Positions 43,763 to 53,082 of a stretch of DNA of 64,000 bases are shown here, in pieces. The notes under the pieces were generated by a model. That model had not been told where the DNA came from, did not search any database, and worked only from the letters and a program-made list of their open reading frames with translations. A program made the position numbers and the translations under genes. Source of the DNA: Actinomadura meyerae (GTDB lineage: Bacteria > Actinomycetota > Actinomycetes > Streptosporangiales > Streptosporangiaceae); assembly GCF_900188445.1 (NCBI RefSeq), contig NZ_FZOR01000019.1, positions 84,347 through 148,346 of the forward strand, in the 5' to 3' direction. Position 1 is the stretch's first letter. The number at the start of each line of letters is the position of its first letter.

Positions 43763-46450
43763 GGACCGGACCACGGAGAGAACGCCGGCCGGAGGGGCTC
43801 CCCCCGCCCCGGCTCCGCGGGCACGCCGTCCGGCGGGCAGCGCGGCGGGCCCCCCGGCCCGCCCACGCCCGGTAGGACGCCGCCCGGCAGGACGCCGCGT
43901 CCCGGTGGCAGGGCGGGCGGTCGGGCCGGCGGGCCCCAGCGGGCGGGCGCGCCCGGCGGCGGGCGGCGCCGCGGGGCGCCCATGGCTTCACGGTCGGGGC
44001 CCGGAGGGCCGCCGCCCGGACGGCGCGGTCAGGGCGGCCCCGGCGTACCTGGCGGGCCCGGAGGCCCGGGCGGACGCGGCCCCGGCGGGCGCGGACCGGG
44101 CGGACCCGGTGGACCTGGCGGGCCGGGAGGCCCCGGCGGTTCCGGCGGTGGCGGTGGCTTCTGGGACGACGAGGGCGGCCGCGGCCGAGGCCGGCCCCGG
44201 CGCGAGAAGCGTCCGGACGACCCGGAGAAGACCGGCTGGCGGCGGTACATCCCGTCCTGGAAGGTCATGGTCGCGGTCGTCAGCGTCATGATCCTCGGCC
44301 TGGCCACCCTCGTCGTGGTCGCCTACGCCAACACCCCCCTGCCGACCAAGGCGCAGCAGGACGCGCTCCGCCAGGAATCGGTGATCACCTACAGCGACGG
44401 GTCGACGCTCGCCCGGATCGGCACCCACCGCGAGGACATCGCGCTCGACAAGGTGCCCGACTTCGTGGTGAACGCGGTGCTCGCCGCGGAGGACCGCAAC
44501 TTCTGGAGCGAGCCGGGCATCTCCCCGACCGGCATCGCGGGCGCGGTGTTCCGCGCCGCGACCGGCGGCGAGGTCGCCGGCGCCTCGACGATCACCCAGC
44601 AGCTCGCCCGCAACTACTGGGCGAACCTCAGCCAGGACCGCACGGTCAGCCGCAAGCTCAAGGAAATCCTCATCTCCATCCGGATGGGCAAGGAGATGGA
44701 CAAGAAGAAGATCCTTGAGCTGTACCTCAACGTCGTCCCGTTCGGGCGTGACTCCTACGGCATCCAGGCGGCGTCCCGCGCCTACTTCCACAAGCCCGTC
44801 ACGGAGATCAACGTCAACCAGGCGGCGATGCTCGCGGCGATGATCCAGCGGCCCGGCTACTTCGTCACCTACGGCCCGACGTCCAACCCGGCCAAGCAGG
44901 CGCTGGTCAACCGCTGGAACTACGTCCTGGACGGGATGGTCGAGAAGGGCTGGCTCGACCAGACCAAGCGCGGCGCGGCGAAGTTCCCGCAGACGCAGAA
45001 GGAGTGGAGCGACGCCCCGGACGACCCGAACGCCGGCTACCTGCAGGCCCGCGTCATCAACGAGCTGGAGTCGCTCGGCATCGACCGGCAGCGGCTGGCG
45101 ACCGGCGGCCTGCGGATCAAGACCACCTTCAACAAGGGGTTGCAGGACTACACCAACAAGCTCGTCAAGCAGATCAAGAAGGAGAACAACCTCAAGTCGG
45201 ACATCTGGTTCGGGCTCGCGTCGATCGACCCGAAGACCGGCGGCGTGGTCGCGGCCTACGGCGGCCCCGACTTCCGCAAGCAGGCGTTCGACAACTCCTT
45301 CCAGGGCAAGGTGCAGCCGGGTTCGTCGTTCAAGCCGATCGTGCTGGCCACCGCGCTCGACCAGGGCATCAGCCTGAAGACGACGATGGACGGCCGCTAC
45401 AAGCGGGTGATCAACGGTGCGACGTTCACCAATGACAGCACCTCCGAGAACGGCGTCTACAACCTCAAGCAGATGACCGCGATGTCGATCAACACGGCGT
45501 ACGTCGAGCTCGGGCAGAAGGTCCAGCTCTCGAACGTCATCGACATGGCCAAGAAGATGGGCATCCCCGAGAAGACCCCGAACCTCGACCCGACCTACAC
45601 CTCGCTGCCGCTCGGCGTCATCGACGCCAGCGCGGTCACGATGGCGTCGGTCTACTCGACGTTCGCGGCCGGCGGCGAGCACCGCCAGGCGCACGTGATC
45701 GCGAAGATCACGGACGCCAAGGGCCACACCGTCGTGAACAACGAGAACAAGCCGCTCGACAAGCTGCCCTGGCAGAAGCCGACGCGGGCCTTCTCCGAGG
45801 AGGTGGCGGCGGACGCCACGTCCGCGATGCAGGCGGTCGTCCAGTCCGGCGGTACCGGTACCCGGGCGAGCCTCGGCTCCCGCCCGGTCGCCGGCAAGAC
45901 CGGTACGACGGACGAGAACAAGTCCGCCTGGTTCGTCGGCTACACGCCGGAACTGGCGACGGCGGCGGCGATGTGGCGGCAGGACAAGAACGGCAACCGC
46001 AAGTCGCTGATCGGCGTCGGCGGCTACAACCAGGTCTACGGTGGTACCGTCCCGGCCGAGCTGTTCAAGCGCTTCATGCTGAAGGCGCTGGAGGGCAAGG
46101 AGATCAGCCAGTTCCCGCCGCCCGCCAACGTCGGCCAGCTGGCCCCGTGGGCGAAGGCGAAGCCGACCCCGACGCCGTCGAACACGCCGAGCCCGACCAC
46201 CTCGCCGAGCTGCCGTCCGGGCCAGCCGAACCAGGGTCCGGACTGCCCGTCGACCTCGCCGACCACGCCGACCGTGTCGCCGCCGAACAACCAGGACAAG
46301 CCGTGCGACATGTTCAACCGGCCGGCGGGCTGCAACCCGAACCTGCCGCCGGAGGGCGACAAGAGCTGGTGGTGCGCGCAGCCGCAGCACCGCAACGATC
46401 CGGCCTGCCGCGACCAGGATCCGCCGAACCCGGAGAACGACGGCGCATAG
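43742..46450 (+). CDS. Class A penicillin-binding protein 2 (tandem paralog)
   Basis: A 902-residue paralog of the preceding gene, beginning MSNPSRYGPDHG against MSNPSQPRPEPG. A Gly/Pro-rich cytosolic region (about 1-160) contains GGPGGPG repeats; the membrane helix is near 174. The GT51 domain has EDRNF (about 249) and ASTITQQLARNYW; the transpeptidase has SSFK near 527, SIN near 581 and KTGTTD near 718. A Thr/Pro/Cys tail closes it. All catalytic residues are present, so both copies should be active. Confidence 0.94.
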   Translation: MSNPSRYGPDHGENAGRRGSPRPGSAGTPSGGQRGGPPGPPTPGRTPPGRTPRPGGRAGGRAGGPQRAGAPGGGRRRGAPMASRSGPGGPPPGRRGQGGPGVPGGPGGPGGRGPGGRGPGGPGGPGGPGGPGGSGGGGGFWDDEGGRGRGRPRREKRPDDPEKTGWRRYIPSWKVMVAVVSVMILGLATLVVVAYANTPLPTKAQQDALRQESVITYSDGSTLARIGTHREDIALDKVPDFVVNAVLAAEDRNFWSEPGISPTGIAGAVFRAATGGEVAGASTITQQLARNYWANLSQDRTVSRKLKEILISIRMGKEMDKKKILELYLNVVPFGRDSYGIQAASRAYFHKPVTEINVNQAAMLAAMIQRPGYFVTYGPTSNPAKQALVNRWNYVLDGMVEKGWLDQTKRGAAKFPQTQKEWSDAPDDPNAGYLQARVINELESLGIDRQRLATGGLRIKTTFNKGLQDYTNKLVKQIKKENNLKSDIWFGLASIDPKTGGVVAAYGGPDFRKQAFDNSFQGKVQPGSSFKPIVLATALDQGISLKTTMDGRYKRVINGATFTNDSTSENGVYNLKQMTAMSINTAYVELGQKVQLSNVIDMAKKMGIPEKTPNLDPTYTSLPLGVIDASAVTMASVYSTFAAGGEHRQAHVIAKITDAKGHTVVNNENKPLDKLPWQKPTRAFSEEVAADATSAMQAVVQSGGTGTRASLGSRPVAGKTGTTDENKSAWFVGYTPELATAAAMWRQDKNGNRKSLIGVGGYNQVYGGTVPAELFKRFMLKALEGKEISQFPPPANVGQLAPWAKAKPTPTPSNTPSPTTSPSCRPGQPNQGPDCPSTSPTTPTVSPPNNQDKPCDMFNRPAGCNPNLPPEGDKSWWCAQPQHRNDPACRDQDPPNPENDGA

Positions 46451-46516
46451 CGGTCCCCGCCGGCGCCGCGCAGCGGTACCCGGCGGCGCCGCGTAGCGCG
46501 GCCCGACGGCGGGCGG

Positions 46517-46547
46517 ACGGCCCGGAGCCCACCCGGCTCCGGGCCGT
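46517..46547 (+). terminator. Terminator hairpin after the second PBP gene
   Basis: ACGGCCCGGAGCC and GGCTCCGGGCCGT pair perfectly around a CACCC loop, followed by TCCCGTG. It is about 65 bases after the stop. Confidence 0.65.
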
Positions 46548-46643
46548 TCCCGTGTCCGGCCGGCGACCGGGTCCCGTGATCGCCGCCACTGCCGGGGACC
46601 AATAGTCTTGCCTTCCATGTCGTCGTCTTCTGAGGGGCTCGCG

Positions 46644-48071
46644 ATGTCCGCCGGCAGCGACCCGGCGGACGGCCGCCCCGGAGCGCACCCGCCCGGCCGG
46701 CTGATGCGGCTCGCGCCGGTGCTGACGGGCCTCACCGCCCTCGTGTGCCTGCTCGGCTGGCTGCAGAAGCAGCCCTGCGCGTCGTCGCGGTTCGACTTCC
46801 TCAAGACGACGGCGAACGCCTGCTACACCGACATCTACCCGCTCTACTACGTGCGCGGGCTGAGTGACGGCAAGCTCCCCTACTTCGACTCGCTTCAGGG
46901 CTCCGACATCCACTACGTCGAGTACCCGGTGCTCAGCGGCGGCTTCATGCAGCTGGTGGCGTGGCTCGTCCGCCCGTTCGGGGAGGACGGGCGCGGGATG
47001 GCGTTCTACAACGTCACGGCGCTCATCCTCGCCGTCCTCGCGGTCGTGGCCGTCCTCGCCACGGCGTACGCGGCGGGCCGCCGCTCGCTGCGCGCCGGGC
47101 TGATGGTGGCGCTGTCCCCCGCGCTGCTGCTCACCGCGTACATCAACTGGGACCTGCTCGCGGTCGCGCTGTCGGCGCTCGCGGTCGCCGCCTGGTCGGC
47201 GCGCCGCCCGGCGCTCGCGGGCGTCCTGCTCGGGCTGGCGATCGCCGCGAAGTTCTACCCGCTGCTGTTCCTCGGCCCGCTGGTGCTGCTGTGCGTCCGC
47301 GCCGGGCAGTGGCGCGCCATGGGCCGCCTGCTCGCCGGGGCCGCGGGCGCGTGGCTGCTGGTCAACCTGCCGGTGATGCTCTTCGCGTGGGACGGCTGGC
47401 TGGAGTTCTACACCTTCAGCCAGAAGCGCGGCATCGACTGGGGCTCGATCTTCTTCGTGCTGCAGGACCACGGGCTGCCCGAGCCCGCCGCCGACACCGG
47501 CCTGCTCAACCTGCTCGGCACCGGAACGTTCCTCGTCCTCGCCGCCGGCATCGCGGCCCTCGCGCTCGCCGCGCCGCGCCGCCCGCGGCTCGCGCAGCTG
47601 CTGTTCCTGGTGCTCGTCGCGTTCATGCTGCCGAACAAGGTCTGGTCGCCGCAGTACGTCCTGTGGCTGCTGCCGCTCGCGGTGCTGGCCCGTCCGAAGC
47701 TGCCCGCGTTCGTCGCCTGGCAGATCGGCGAGATCATCTACTTCTTCGGCATCTGGTGGTTCCTGCTGTCGGTGTCCGGGCAGACGCAGGGCGCGAACCT
47801 GTCCGACACCGTGTCGGCGGTGCTGAGCCTGGACGCGCCCGAGGGCGGCATCAGCCAGGGCGTGTACTCGCTCGCCCTGCTCGCCCGGTTCGTGACCGTC
47901 CTGGTGCTGGCGGCCCTGGTGGTGTGGGACATCCTGCGGCCGTCCGACGACGCGGTCCGGGAGGGCGGGGTGGACGACCCGGCGGGCGGCGTGCTCGACG
48001 GCGCCGAGGACGTCGTGTCACTGGGGCGCCTGCGCGGCGCTCGCCACGCCGGCGCCCCAGCACCGTCCTGA
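46644..48071 (+). CDS. Membrane glycosyltransferase, GT87-like (DUF2029)
   Basis: A 475-residue polytopic protein with about 10-12 membrane helices. The first lumenal loop carries the DIYPLYYVRGLSDGKLPYFDS segment typical of polyprenyl-phosphate-mannose-dependent GT87 enzymes, and the later KVWSPQYVLWLLPLAVLAR block is a family hallmark. Gene position beside PBPs is common in actinobacteria. Acceptor unknown. ATG 46644 is chosen for GAGGGG six bases upstream; ATG 46617 (possibly leaderless, TAGTCT eight bases before it) is an alternative. Confidence 0.82.
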   Translation: MSAGSDPADGRPGAHPPGRLMRLAPVLTGLTALVCLLGWLQKQPCASSRFDFLKTTANACYTDIYPLYYVRGLSDGKLPYFDSLQGSDIHYVEYPVLSGGFMQLVAWLVRPFGEDGRGMAFYNVTALILAVLAVVAVLATAYAAGRRSLRAGLMVALSPALLLTAYINWDLLAVALSALAVAAWSARRPALAGVLLGLAIAAKFYPLLFLGPLVLLCVRAGQWRAMGRLLAGAAGAWLLVNLPVMLFAWDGWLEFYTFSQKRGIDWGSIFFVLQDHGLPEPAADTGLLNLLGTGTFLVLAAGIAALALAAPRRPRLAQLLFLVLVAFMLPNKVWSPQYVLWLLPLAVLARPKLPAFVAWQIGEIIYFFGIWWFLLSVSGQTQGANLSDTVSAVLSLDAPEGGISQGVYSLALLARFVTVLVLAALVVWDILRPSDDAVREGGVDDPAGGVLDGAEDVVSLGRLRGARHAGAPAPS

Positions 48072-48100
48072 CCCGCGAACCCTCCGGCCCGCCGGGTCGG

Positions 48101-48139
48101 CCGCGGACCGCGGGGGTGGTCCGCGGGGGTGGTCCGCGG
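48101..48139. repeat. GGTCCGCGG repeats forming a hairpin
   Basis: CCGCGGACC at 48101-48109 can pair with GGTCCGCGG at 48118-48126 or with the copy at 48131-48139. It lies between convergent genes and may act as a terminator. Confidence 0.5.
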
Positions 48140-48150
48140 GGCCGCCCGGC

Positions 48151-49086
48151 TCAGCCGAGCCGGTTGCGCAGCGCCTCGGCGAACCATTCGAACGACGGGG
48201 TCATCGCGGGCCAGGTGGGCCAGCCGTTGATGACGGCGATCAGCTGCCAGTACCGTTCCGCGCGCGGGTCGGTACCGATCTCGATCTGCTCCAGCAGCTT
48301 CCGCCGGAACTCGGCGCCGTCCGCGGTGCCATGGGCCGCCGCGTAGGCGGCCACCAGCTCGTCGACGACGGGGCCGGCCGCGTCCGAACCGGGCTCGATC
48401 CCGTCCGCGATCGCCGCCGCGATCTTCTCCCCCGTCTCGCGGCCGAGGGCCTCCGGGTCCTCGGGGTAGGCGCTCTTCTCGATCTGGGCGGCCTGGTGCT
48501 CGGCCATCCGCCGCACCGACGCCCGGAAGCCGGGGTCGCCGACCAGCTCGGCCAGCTCGACCCACGCGTCGACCTGCTCGGGCGCGGGGTCGTCCGGGAG
48601 CTCCGGCAGCCCGGACCGCATCTTCGCCTCGAAGTCGGGGTCCAGGTCGAGCCCGGCGAAGGACTCGTCGATGAAGTCGGTGATGATCCGCCGGCGCTCC
48701 TCGTCGGACAGCCGGGCGAGCTTGTGCATGATCTCGATCTCCTCCGGGGTGGATCCGCGTTTCGCCACCGCCCGCAGCACGGCGCGGCGCAGCCTGAGCG
48801 TCCGGATCTGCACGTCCAGCGCCTCCGCGTGCGCCGCCGCGACCTCCCCCATGCCGATCTCGCGGGCCAGGACCCGCTGGATCGTGCCGAGGTCGACGCC
48901 GAGGTCCCGCAGCGTCCGCACCATGTCGAGGCGCGCGGCGGCCTCCGCGTCGTACAGCCGGTAGCCGACTTCGGTACGGCAGGTGGGCGGCACGACGCCT
49001 TCGTCGGAGTAGAACCGGATCGTCCGCACCGGAAGCCCGGTGCGCCGCGCCAGTTCCCCGATCGTGTACAAGGCGTCGCCGTCCAT
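48151..49086 (-). CDS. MerR family regulator with large effector domain
   Basis: A 311-residue MerR protein. The winged HTH is YTIGELARRTGLPVRTIRFYSDEGVVPPTC with GYRLYDAEAAARLDMVRTLRDLGV (about residues 5-70), followed by the coiled dimer helix VQIRTLRLRRAVLRAVA. The rest, about 190 residues, is an acidic helical ligand domain of unknown type, resembling the TipAL-like extended MerR proteins. ATG 49086 is preferred over GTG 49095. No adjacent target gene is evident. Confidence 0.85.
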   Translation of the reverse strand: MDGDALYTIGELARRTGLPVRTIRFYSDEGVVPPTCRTEVGYRLYDAEAAARLDMVRTLRDLGVDLGTIQRVLAREIGMGEVAAAHAEALDVQIRTLRLRRAVLRAVAKRGSTPEEIEIMHKLARLSDEERRRIITDFIDESFAGLDLDPDFEAKMRSGLPELPDDPAPEQVDAWVELAELVGDPGFRASVRRMAEHQAAQIEKSAYPEDPEALGRETGEKIAAAIADGIEPGSDAAGPVVDELVAAYAAAHGTADGAEFRRKLLEQIEIGTDPRAERYWQLIAVINGWPTWPAMTPSFEWFAEALRNRLG

Positions 49087-49288
49087 GCCCTTCACCCTGC
49101 GCCCTCCACCCGCTGGAGACTCAAGCCCCTATCCTCCACGGGCGCCGCGCGGGGACGTTTCGTGGCCGGAATCTGCCTGCGCCGGGGGATTCTCCCGCCG
49201 GATGCCGGGGAACTGATCGCGGCGGGCGGGATCGCCCGGCCCCCCGCGGGGACGGACCGCGGGGACGCGGAACCTGCCGGGAGAGGAC

Positions 49289-49756
49289 GTGGACGCGAAC
49301 CAAGCACTGAACGAGCTGCTCGCGGGGCGGCTGGAGCCGGGCGTCTACCAGTGGCGCACGGCCCCGGTGCCGGGCGCGGTCGGTGACACGAGCTGGACGG
49401 AGCGGGCCGAGGAGTCCGGCTGGCGCGGTTTCCACATCGACGGCCGCCGCGCCCGCGACAAGGCCGGGTTCCTGCGGACGTGCGCCGCCGTGTTCGAGGC
49501 GCCGGCGCTGGCGGGCGGCGACTGGGACGAACTCGCCGCGGCCGTCAAGGACCTGTCGTGGGCGCCCGCGAAGAACGGCTACCTGGTGCTGTACGAGTCC
49601 TGGGCCGAACTGGCCGACACCGACCACAAGTCGCTGCGGATGGTCCTCGACGTGTTCGGGGACGCGGTCAAGGCGTGGCGGCCCACCCCCACCCCCATGA
49701 CCGTGCTGATGTCCAGCGTGGGGGTGGAGGTGGCGGGCGTTCCCCGGCTGGCCTGA
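49289..49756 (+). CDS. Barstar family protein
   Basis: A 155-residue protein with the barstar fold: residues about 45-130 include FHIDGRRARDKAGFLRTCAAVF, the ALAGGDWDELAAAVKDLSW helix and GYLVLYESWAELADTD. Barstar inhibits barnase-type RNases. No barnase gene is adjacent, so it may be an orphan immunity or regulatory protein. GTG 49289 follows GGGAGAGG by three bases. Confidence 0.85.
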   Translation: MDANQALNELLAGRLEPGVYQWRTAPVPGAVGDTSWTERAEESGWRGFHIDGRRARDKAGFLRTCAAVFEAPALAGGDWDELAAAVKDLSWAPAKNGYLVLYESWAELADTDHKSLRMVLDVFGDAVKAWRPTPTPMTVLMSSVGVEVAGVPRLA

Positions 49757-49760
49757 GCGG

Positions 49761-50141
49761 TCAGGAGTACGTGCCGCCGCTGCTCGCGGCGAACATGGCG
49801 ATCCCGAGCATGTAGAAGAGCAGGATGAGCAGCCAGCCCGCGCTGATCAGGTAGCCGAGGATCAGGCCGGTGACGGCCATGCCGTGGCCGCCCTCGCCGG
49901 TCCGCTTGATCTGGCTCAGCGAGACGTGCCCGAAGATGATCGCGAGGACGGACGTCACACCGCACGCGAAGAACCCGATGAGCCCGCAGACCAGCGACGC
50001 CGTCGCCATCCCGTTGGTCGGCGGGGCGACCGGCATCGAGGCCCCGTAGTAGTGGTGCTGCACGGCCGGAGGCTGGGAGTAGGACTGGGCGTACGGGTCC
50101 TGCGAACCGTAGCCGTAGGGGTCGTAAGGGGGCTGTGCCAT
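49761..50141 (-). CDS. DUF4190 domain small membrane protein
   Basis: A 126-residue protein. A Tyr/Pro/Gln-rich cytosolic part (1-42, PYDPYGYGSQDP) precedes the DUF4190 pair of membrane helices, SLVCGLIGFFACGVTSVLAIIFGHVSL and GLILGYLISAGWLLILLFYML, linked by SQIKRTGEGGHGMAVTG. Function unknown. It converges with the barstar gene four bases away. Confidence 0.85.
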   Translation of the reverse strand: MAQPPYDPYGYGSQDPYAQSYSQPPAVQHHYYGASMPVAPPTNGMATASLVCGLIGFFACGVTSVLAIIFGHVSLSQIKRTGEGGHGMAVTGLILGYLISAGWLLILLFYMLGIAMFAASSGGTYS

Positions 50142-50307
50142 GTGCTTCCCGATCGGTTCGCGCGCCCGCCGCCGGAGAGGACGCGCGTGCGCTGAGGGCT
50201 GGGTTCCGGATTATGCCAGTGTGACGTGACCTTCGGATTTTGTCGTCAGGCTGGTCGCACCCGGTTTAGATGCCGCGCACGCTGCGCGGGTTCCAGCCGC
50301 CCGCTCC

Positions 50308-51075
50308 TCAGAGCTTCGAGCGCAGCCACGCGATGTCGTCGGCCTGCCCCGCCGCGGGCGTCTCCACGACCACCGGGGCGCCCGCGGCCCTGACCACGGT
50401 GAGGATCAGCTCCGGGTCGATGCTGCCGCTGCCGAGGTTGGCGTGCCGGTCGGCACCCGACCCGAACGCGTCCCGGCTGTCGTTGCAGTGCACCAGGTCG
50501 ACGCGGCCGGTTATGGCCTTGATCCGGTCGACGGCGTCCACCAGCTCCTCGCCGGCCGCGTGCGCGTGGCAGGTGTCGAGGCAGAAGCCGAGCTTGCCGT
50601 CCAGCCCGGAGACTCCCGACAGCACCTCCCACAGCCGGGCGATCCGGTCGAACTTGCGGGCCATGGCGTTCCCGCCGCCCGCCGTGTTCTCGATGTAGAC
50701 CGGAATCGGACACTCGACCCGCTCGAACACCTTGCGCCAGTTCTCGAAGCCCGTCTCGGGGTCGTCGTCCTTCAGCACGTGCCCGCCGTGCACGATCAGC
50801 GCCTTCGCGCCGATGGACGCGGCCGCCTCCAGCTGCTGCGTCAGGTTCTTGCGGCTCGGGATGCGGATCCGGTTGTTCGACGTCGCGACGTTGATCGTGT
50901 ACGGGGCGTGCACGTAGACGTCCACGCCGGAGCCCGCCAGCGCCTCGACGCCCTCCGGCAGGACGGGCTTCTTCCAGCCCTGCGGGTCGCCCAGGAAGAA
51001 CTGGACGACGTCCGCTCCGACCGCGCGGGCGTTGTCGAGCGGGTTCTGCTGGTCGACATGGGCTCCGATGCGCAT
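50308..51075 (-). CDS. nfo: Deoxyribonuclease IV (AP endonuclease, Nfo)
   Basis: A 255-residue TIM-barrel enzyme that cuts DNA 5' to abasic sites in base excision repair. Zinc-ligand regions are visible: MRIGAHV, YVHAPYTINVA, ALIVHGGH, VYIENTAGGG, FCLDTCHAHAAG and DLVHCNDSRDAFGSGADRHANLGSG. ATG 51075 gives the family N-terminus. Downstream the gap 50142-50307 has no gene. Confidence 0.95.
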   Translation of the reverse strand: MRIGAHVDQQNPLDNARAVGADVVQFFLGDPQGWKKPVLPEGVEALAGSGVDVYVHAPYTINVATSNNRIRIPSRKNLTQQLEAAASIGAKALIVHGGHVLKDDDPETGFENWRKVFERVECPIPVYIENTAGGGNAMARKFDRIARLWEVLSGVSGLDGKLGFCLDTCHAHAAGEELVDAVDRIKAITGRVDLVHCNDSRDAFGSGADRHANLGSGSIDPELILTVVRAAGAPVVVETPAAGQADDIAWLRSKL

Positions 51076-51115
51076 GCCGACGAGCCTATCCGCGCCCTGC
51101 GACACCCGGGACGGG

Positions 51116-51421
51116 TCAGAGGGAGAAGCCGCCGTTGCTCAGCGCGAAACCGGTGCCGATGAACGCGGTGATCATGCCGATGACGTTCAGCCACCGCTCG
51201 TTGGTCGTCCCCGAGATCATCTGGGAGTACAGCGCGAGCGGCAGCCCGATCACGCCGAGCACGGCGCCGGGGAAGTGGGTCTCGGGGAACCAGCCCAGGA
51301 AGAGGGCGGCGACCCCGATGGTGATGGCGGCCACCGCCAGCACGCTCTGCAGCCGGCGGGGCTCCTGCCTGGTCGCGGCACGGGCCGGCGTCTGCCGGGC
51401 GTCGGTTGCCTCCTGCGGCAT
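51116..51421 (-). CDS. Small membrane protein, unknown family
   Basis: A 101-residue protein with a basic cytosolic N-terminus and three predicted membrane segments: LAVAAITIGVAALFLGWF, AVLGVIGLPLALYSQMI and WLNVIGMITAFIGTGFAL. ATG 51421 has AGGAGG six bases upstream, good evidence that it is translated. It precedes nfo in the same direction. I do not recognise the family. Confidence 0.7.
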   Translation of the reverse strand: MPQEATDARQTPARAATRQEPRRLQSVLAVAAITIGVAALFLGWFPETHFPGAVLGVIGLPLALYSQMISGTTNERWLNVIGMITAFIGTGFALSNGGFSL

Positions 51422-51641
51422 CGGATCCTCCTCGGGTGGTGCATCCCGCGCCTGGGGCGCATGGTGAACGCGGGACCGGACGGACCATGCCCATAAGGGA
51501 ATTCCCAGCCCAAGCGAAGATCAACCAGCGTGGGCGGTCGGAAAATGTCGGCGGCACCCGGTACTGTCGAACATGGATTCGAGAACACCGGCTCGGTCCG
51601 GCCCCCGAGGGGAAGCGGGGGAGAGCAGGAGGTTGCACACC

Positions 51642-51824
51642 GTGACGAAAGCGGAGTTGGGGCTCATCGGCGACGCGGAGCTCGTCGAGGAGCTGTCCCT
51701 GCTGACGACCCAGACCGCCCGCATGCGCGCCCGCATGGCCGACATCATGGCCGAACTGGAACGCCGCCGCTGCGCCAGACCCGCCAGACCCACCAGACCC
51801 ACCCACCCCGCCCAGCGCCGCTGA
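51642..51824 (+). CDS. Small coiled-coil protein, unknown
   Basis: A 60-residue protein, VTKAELGLIGDAELVEELSLL followed by a helix TARMRARMADIMAELERRRC and an Arg/Pro/Thr tail. The GTG has AGGAGG eight bases upstream, and the helix has a heptad-like pattern. It lies just ahead of the rpsF leader. Function unknown; similar short helical proteins occur in actinomycetes. Confidence 0.55.
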   Translation: MTKAELGLIGDAELVEELSLLTTQTARMRARMADIMAELERRRCARPARPTRPTHPAQRR

Positions 51825-51875
51825 CCACCCAGGGTCGGCGCCAGCGCACCGGTCCGGGAACCGACGTGTTGTCTT

Positions 51876-51962
51876 TGTGGGGGGCGACCCCCACACCCCC
51901 GGCAGAGCACAGGTCGGTTCCCTCCGTTCCGCTGGCGCTCCACTGCGGGAACCGACCTGTGC
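51876..51962 (+). promoter_or_regulatory. Two strong hairpins in the rpsF upstream region
   Basis: TGTGGGGG and CCCCCACA (51876-51895) close a GCGA tetraloop. Then GCACAGGTCGGTTCCC at 51907-51922 pairs perfectly over 16 bp with 51947-51962. GGGAACCGAC also occurs earlier at about 51856. They may be a terminator for the small gene or a structured leader of the S6 operon. The gap 51825-52106 holds nothing else recognised. Confidence 0.6.
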
Positions 51963-52106
51963 GCCCCCGACTGTTGGTAGCCTGTATCGGTCTCGCGGCA
52001 GGTGCACCCGGCAATCCGGGGACCCGCGCCGCCGCGGCGGACGCAAGAGCCCTCCTGTCACGGAGAGACCGTGACCGCATCAGTCCAGAGGAGGTAGGGA
52101 CACAGC

Positions 52107-52397
52107 ATGCGTCGTTACGAACTCATGACCATCCTCGACCCCGCCATCGACGAGCGCACCGCGAACACGGCGCTCGAGCCGTTCCTGAAGGTCGTCCGGG
52201 ACGGCGGCGGCAGCGTCGAGAACGTCGACGTCTGGGGCCGCAAGCGCCTGGCGTACGAGATCCAGAAGAAGTCCGAAGGCATCTACGCGGTGATCGACCT
52301 GTCGGCCGAGCCTGCCACGGTCAAGGAGCTCGACCGGCAGCTCAACCTGAGCGAGTCGATCCTCCGCACGAAGGTCATCCGCCCCGAGGTCCACTGA
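52107..52397 (+). CDS. rpsF: 30S ribosomal protein S6
   Basis: A 96-residue ribosomal protein that binds S18 on the small-subunit platform. It begins MRRYELMTILDPAIDERT and has the GRKRLAYEIQKKSEGIYAV block. AGGAGGTAGGGACACAGC precedes the ATG. First gene of rpsF-ssb-rpsR-rplI. Confidence 0.97.
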   Translation: MRRYELMTILDPAIDERTANTALEPFLKVVRDGGGSVENVDVWGRKRLAYEIQKKSEGIYAVIDLSAEPATVKELDRQLNLSESILRTKVIRPEVH

Positions 52398-52434
52398 GCC
52401 AGGCTCAGCCCTCACAGCAGCCGGAGCGAGCCCC

Positions 52435-52998
52435 ATGGCAGGCGACACCGTAATCACGATCGTCGGGAACCTCGTCGAGGACCCGAACCTCCGCTTCACC
52501 CCGAGCGGCCAGGCCGTCGCGTCCTTCCGCATCGCCTCGACCCCGCGGTTCTTCGACCGCCAGTCGGGCGACTGGAAGGACGGCGAAGCCCTGTTCCTGA
52601 CCTGCAACGTCTGGCGGCAGGCCGCCGAGAACGTCGCCGAGACCCTGCAGCGCGGCATGCGGGTCATCGTCCAGGGACGCCTCAAGCAGCGGTCGTACGA
52701 GACCCGCGAGGGTGAGAAGCGCACCGTCTTCGAGATCGAGGTCGACGAGGTCGGCCCGTCGCTGCGCAACGCCACCGCCAAGGTCAACAAGACCCAGCGG
52801 CAGGGCGGTGGCGGCGGCTTCGGCGGCGGTGGCGCCCAGGGCGGCGGCGGATTCGGCGGCGGCGGTCAGGACGGCGGCTTCGGCGGCGGCGGCCAGCAGG
52901 GCGGCGGCTTCGGCGGCGGCCAGCAGGGCGGCGCCCCCGCGGACCCGTGGGCCACCGGCGGCGGTGGCGGCGGCTACTCCGACGACCCGCCGTTCTAG
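52435..52998 (+). CDS. ssb: Single-stranded DNA-binding protein
   Basis: A 187-residue SSB. The OB fold covers residues 1-115 (MAGDTVITIVGNLVEDPNLRF, CNVWRQAAENVAETLQRGMRVIV). A Gly-rich linker with FGGGG repeats follows, ending in the acidic tip YSDDPPF that recruits partner proteins. It lies between rpsF and rpsR as in other actinobacteria. Confidence 0.96.
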   Translation: MAGDTVITIVGNLVEDPNLRFTPSGQAVASFRIASTPRFFDRQSGDWKDGEALFLTCNVWRQAAENVAETLQRGMRVIVQGRLKQRSYETREGEKRTVFEIEVDEVGPSLRNATAKVNKTQRQGGGGGFGGGGAQGGGGFGGGGQDGGFGGGGQQGGGFGGGQQGGAPADPWATGGGGGGYSDDPPF

Positions 52999-53082
52999 GA
53001 CCCGGCGCTCCGGCGCGACGACGACACCATCCAGTACACGTCCATTCCCGCGTGAGCGGGGCTCTCCCAAAGGAGCACCACG

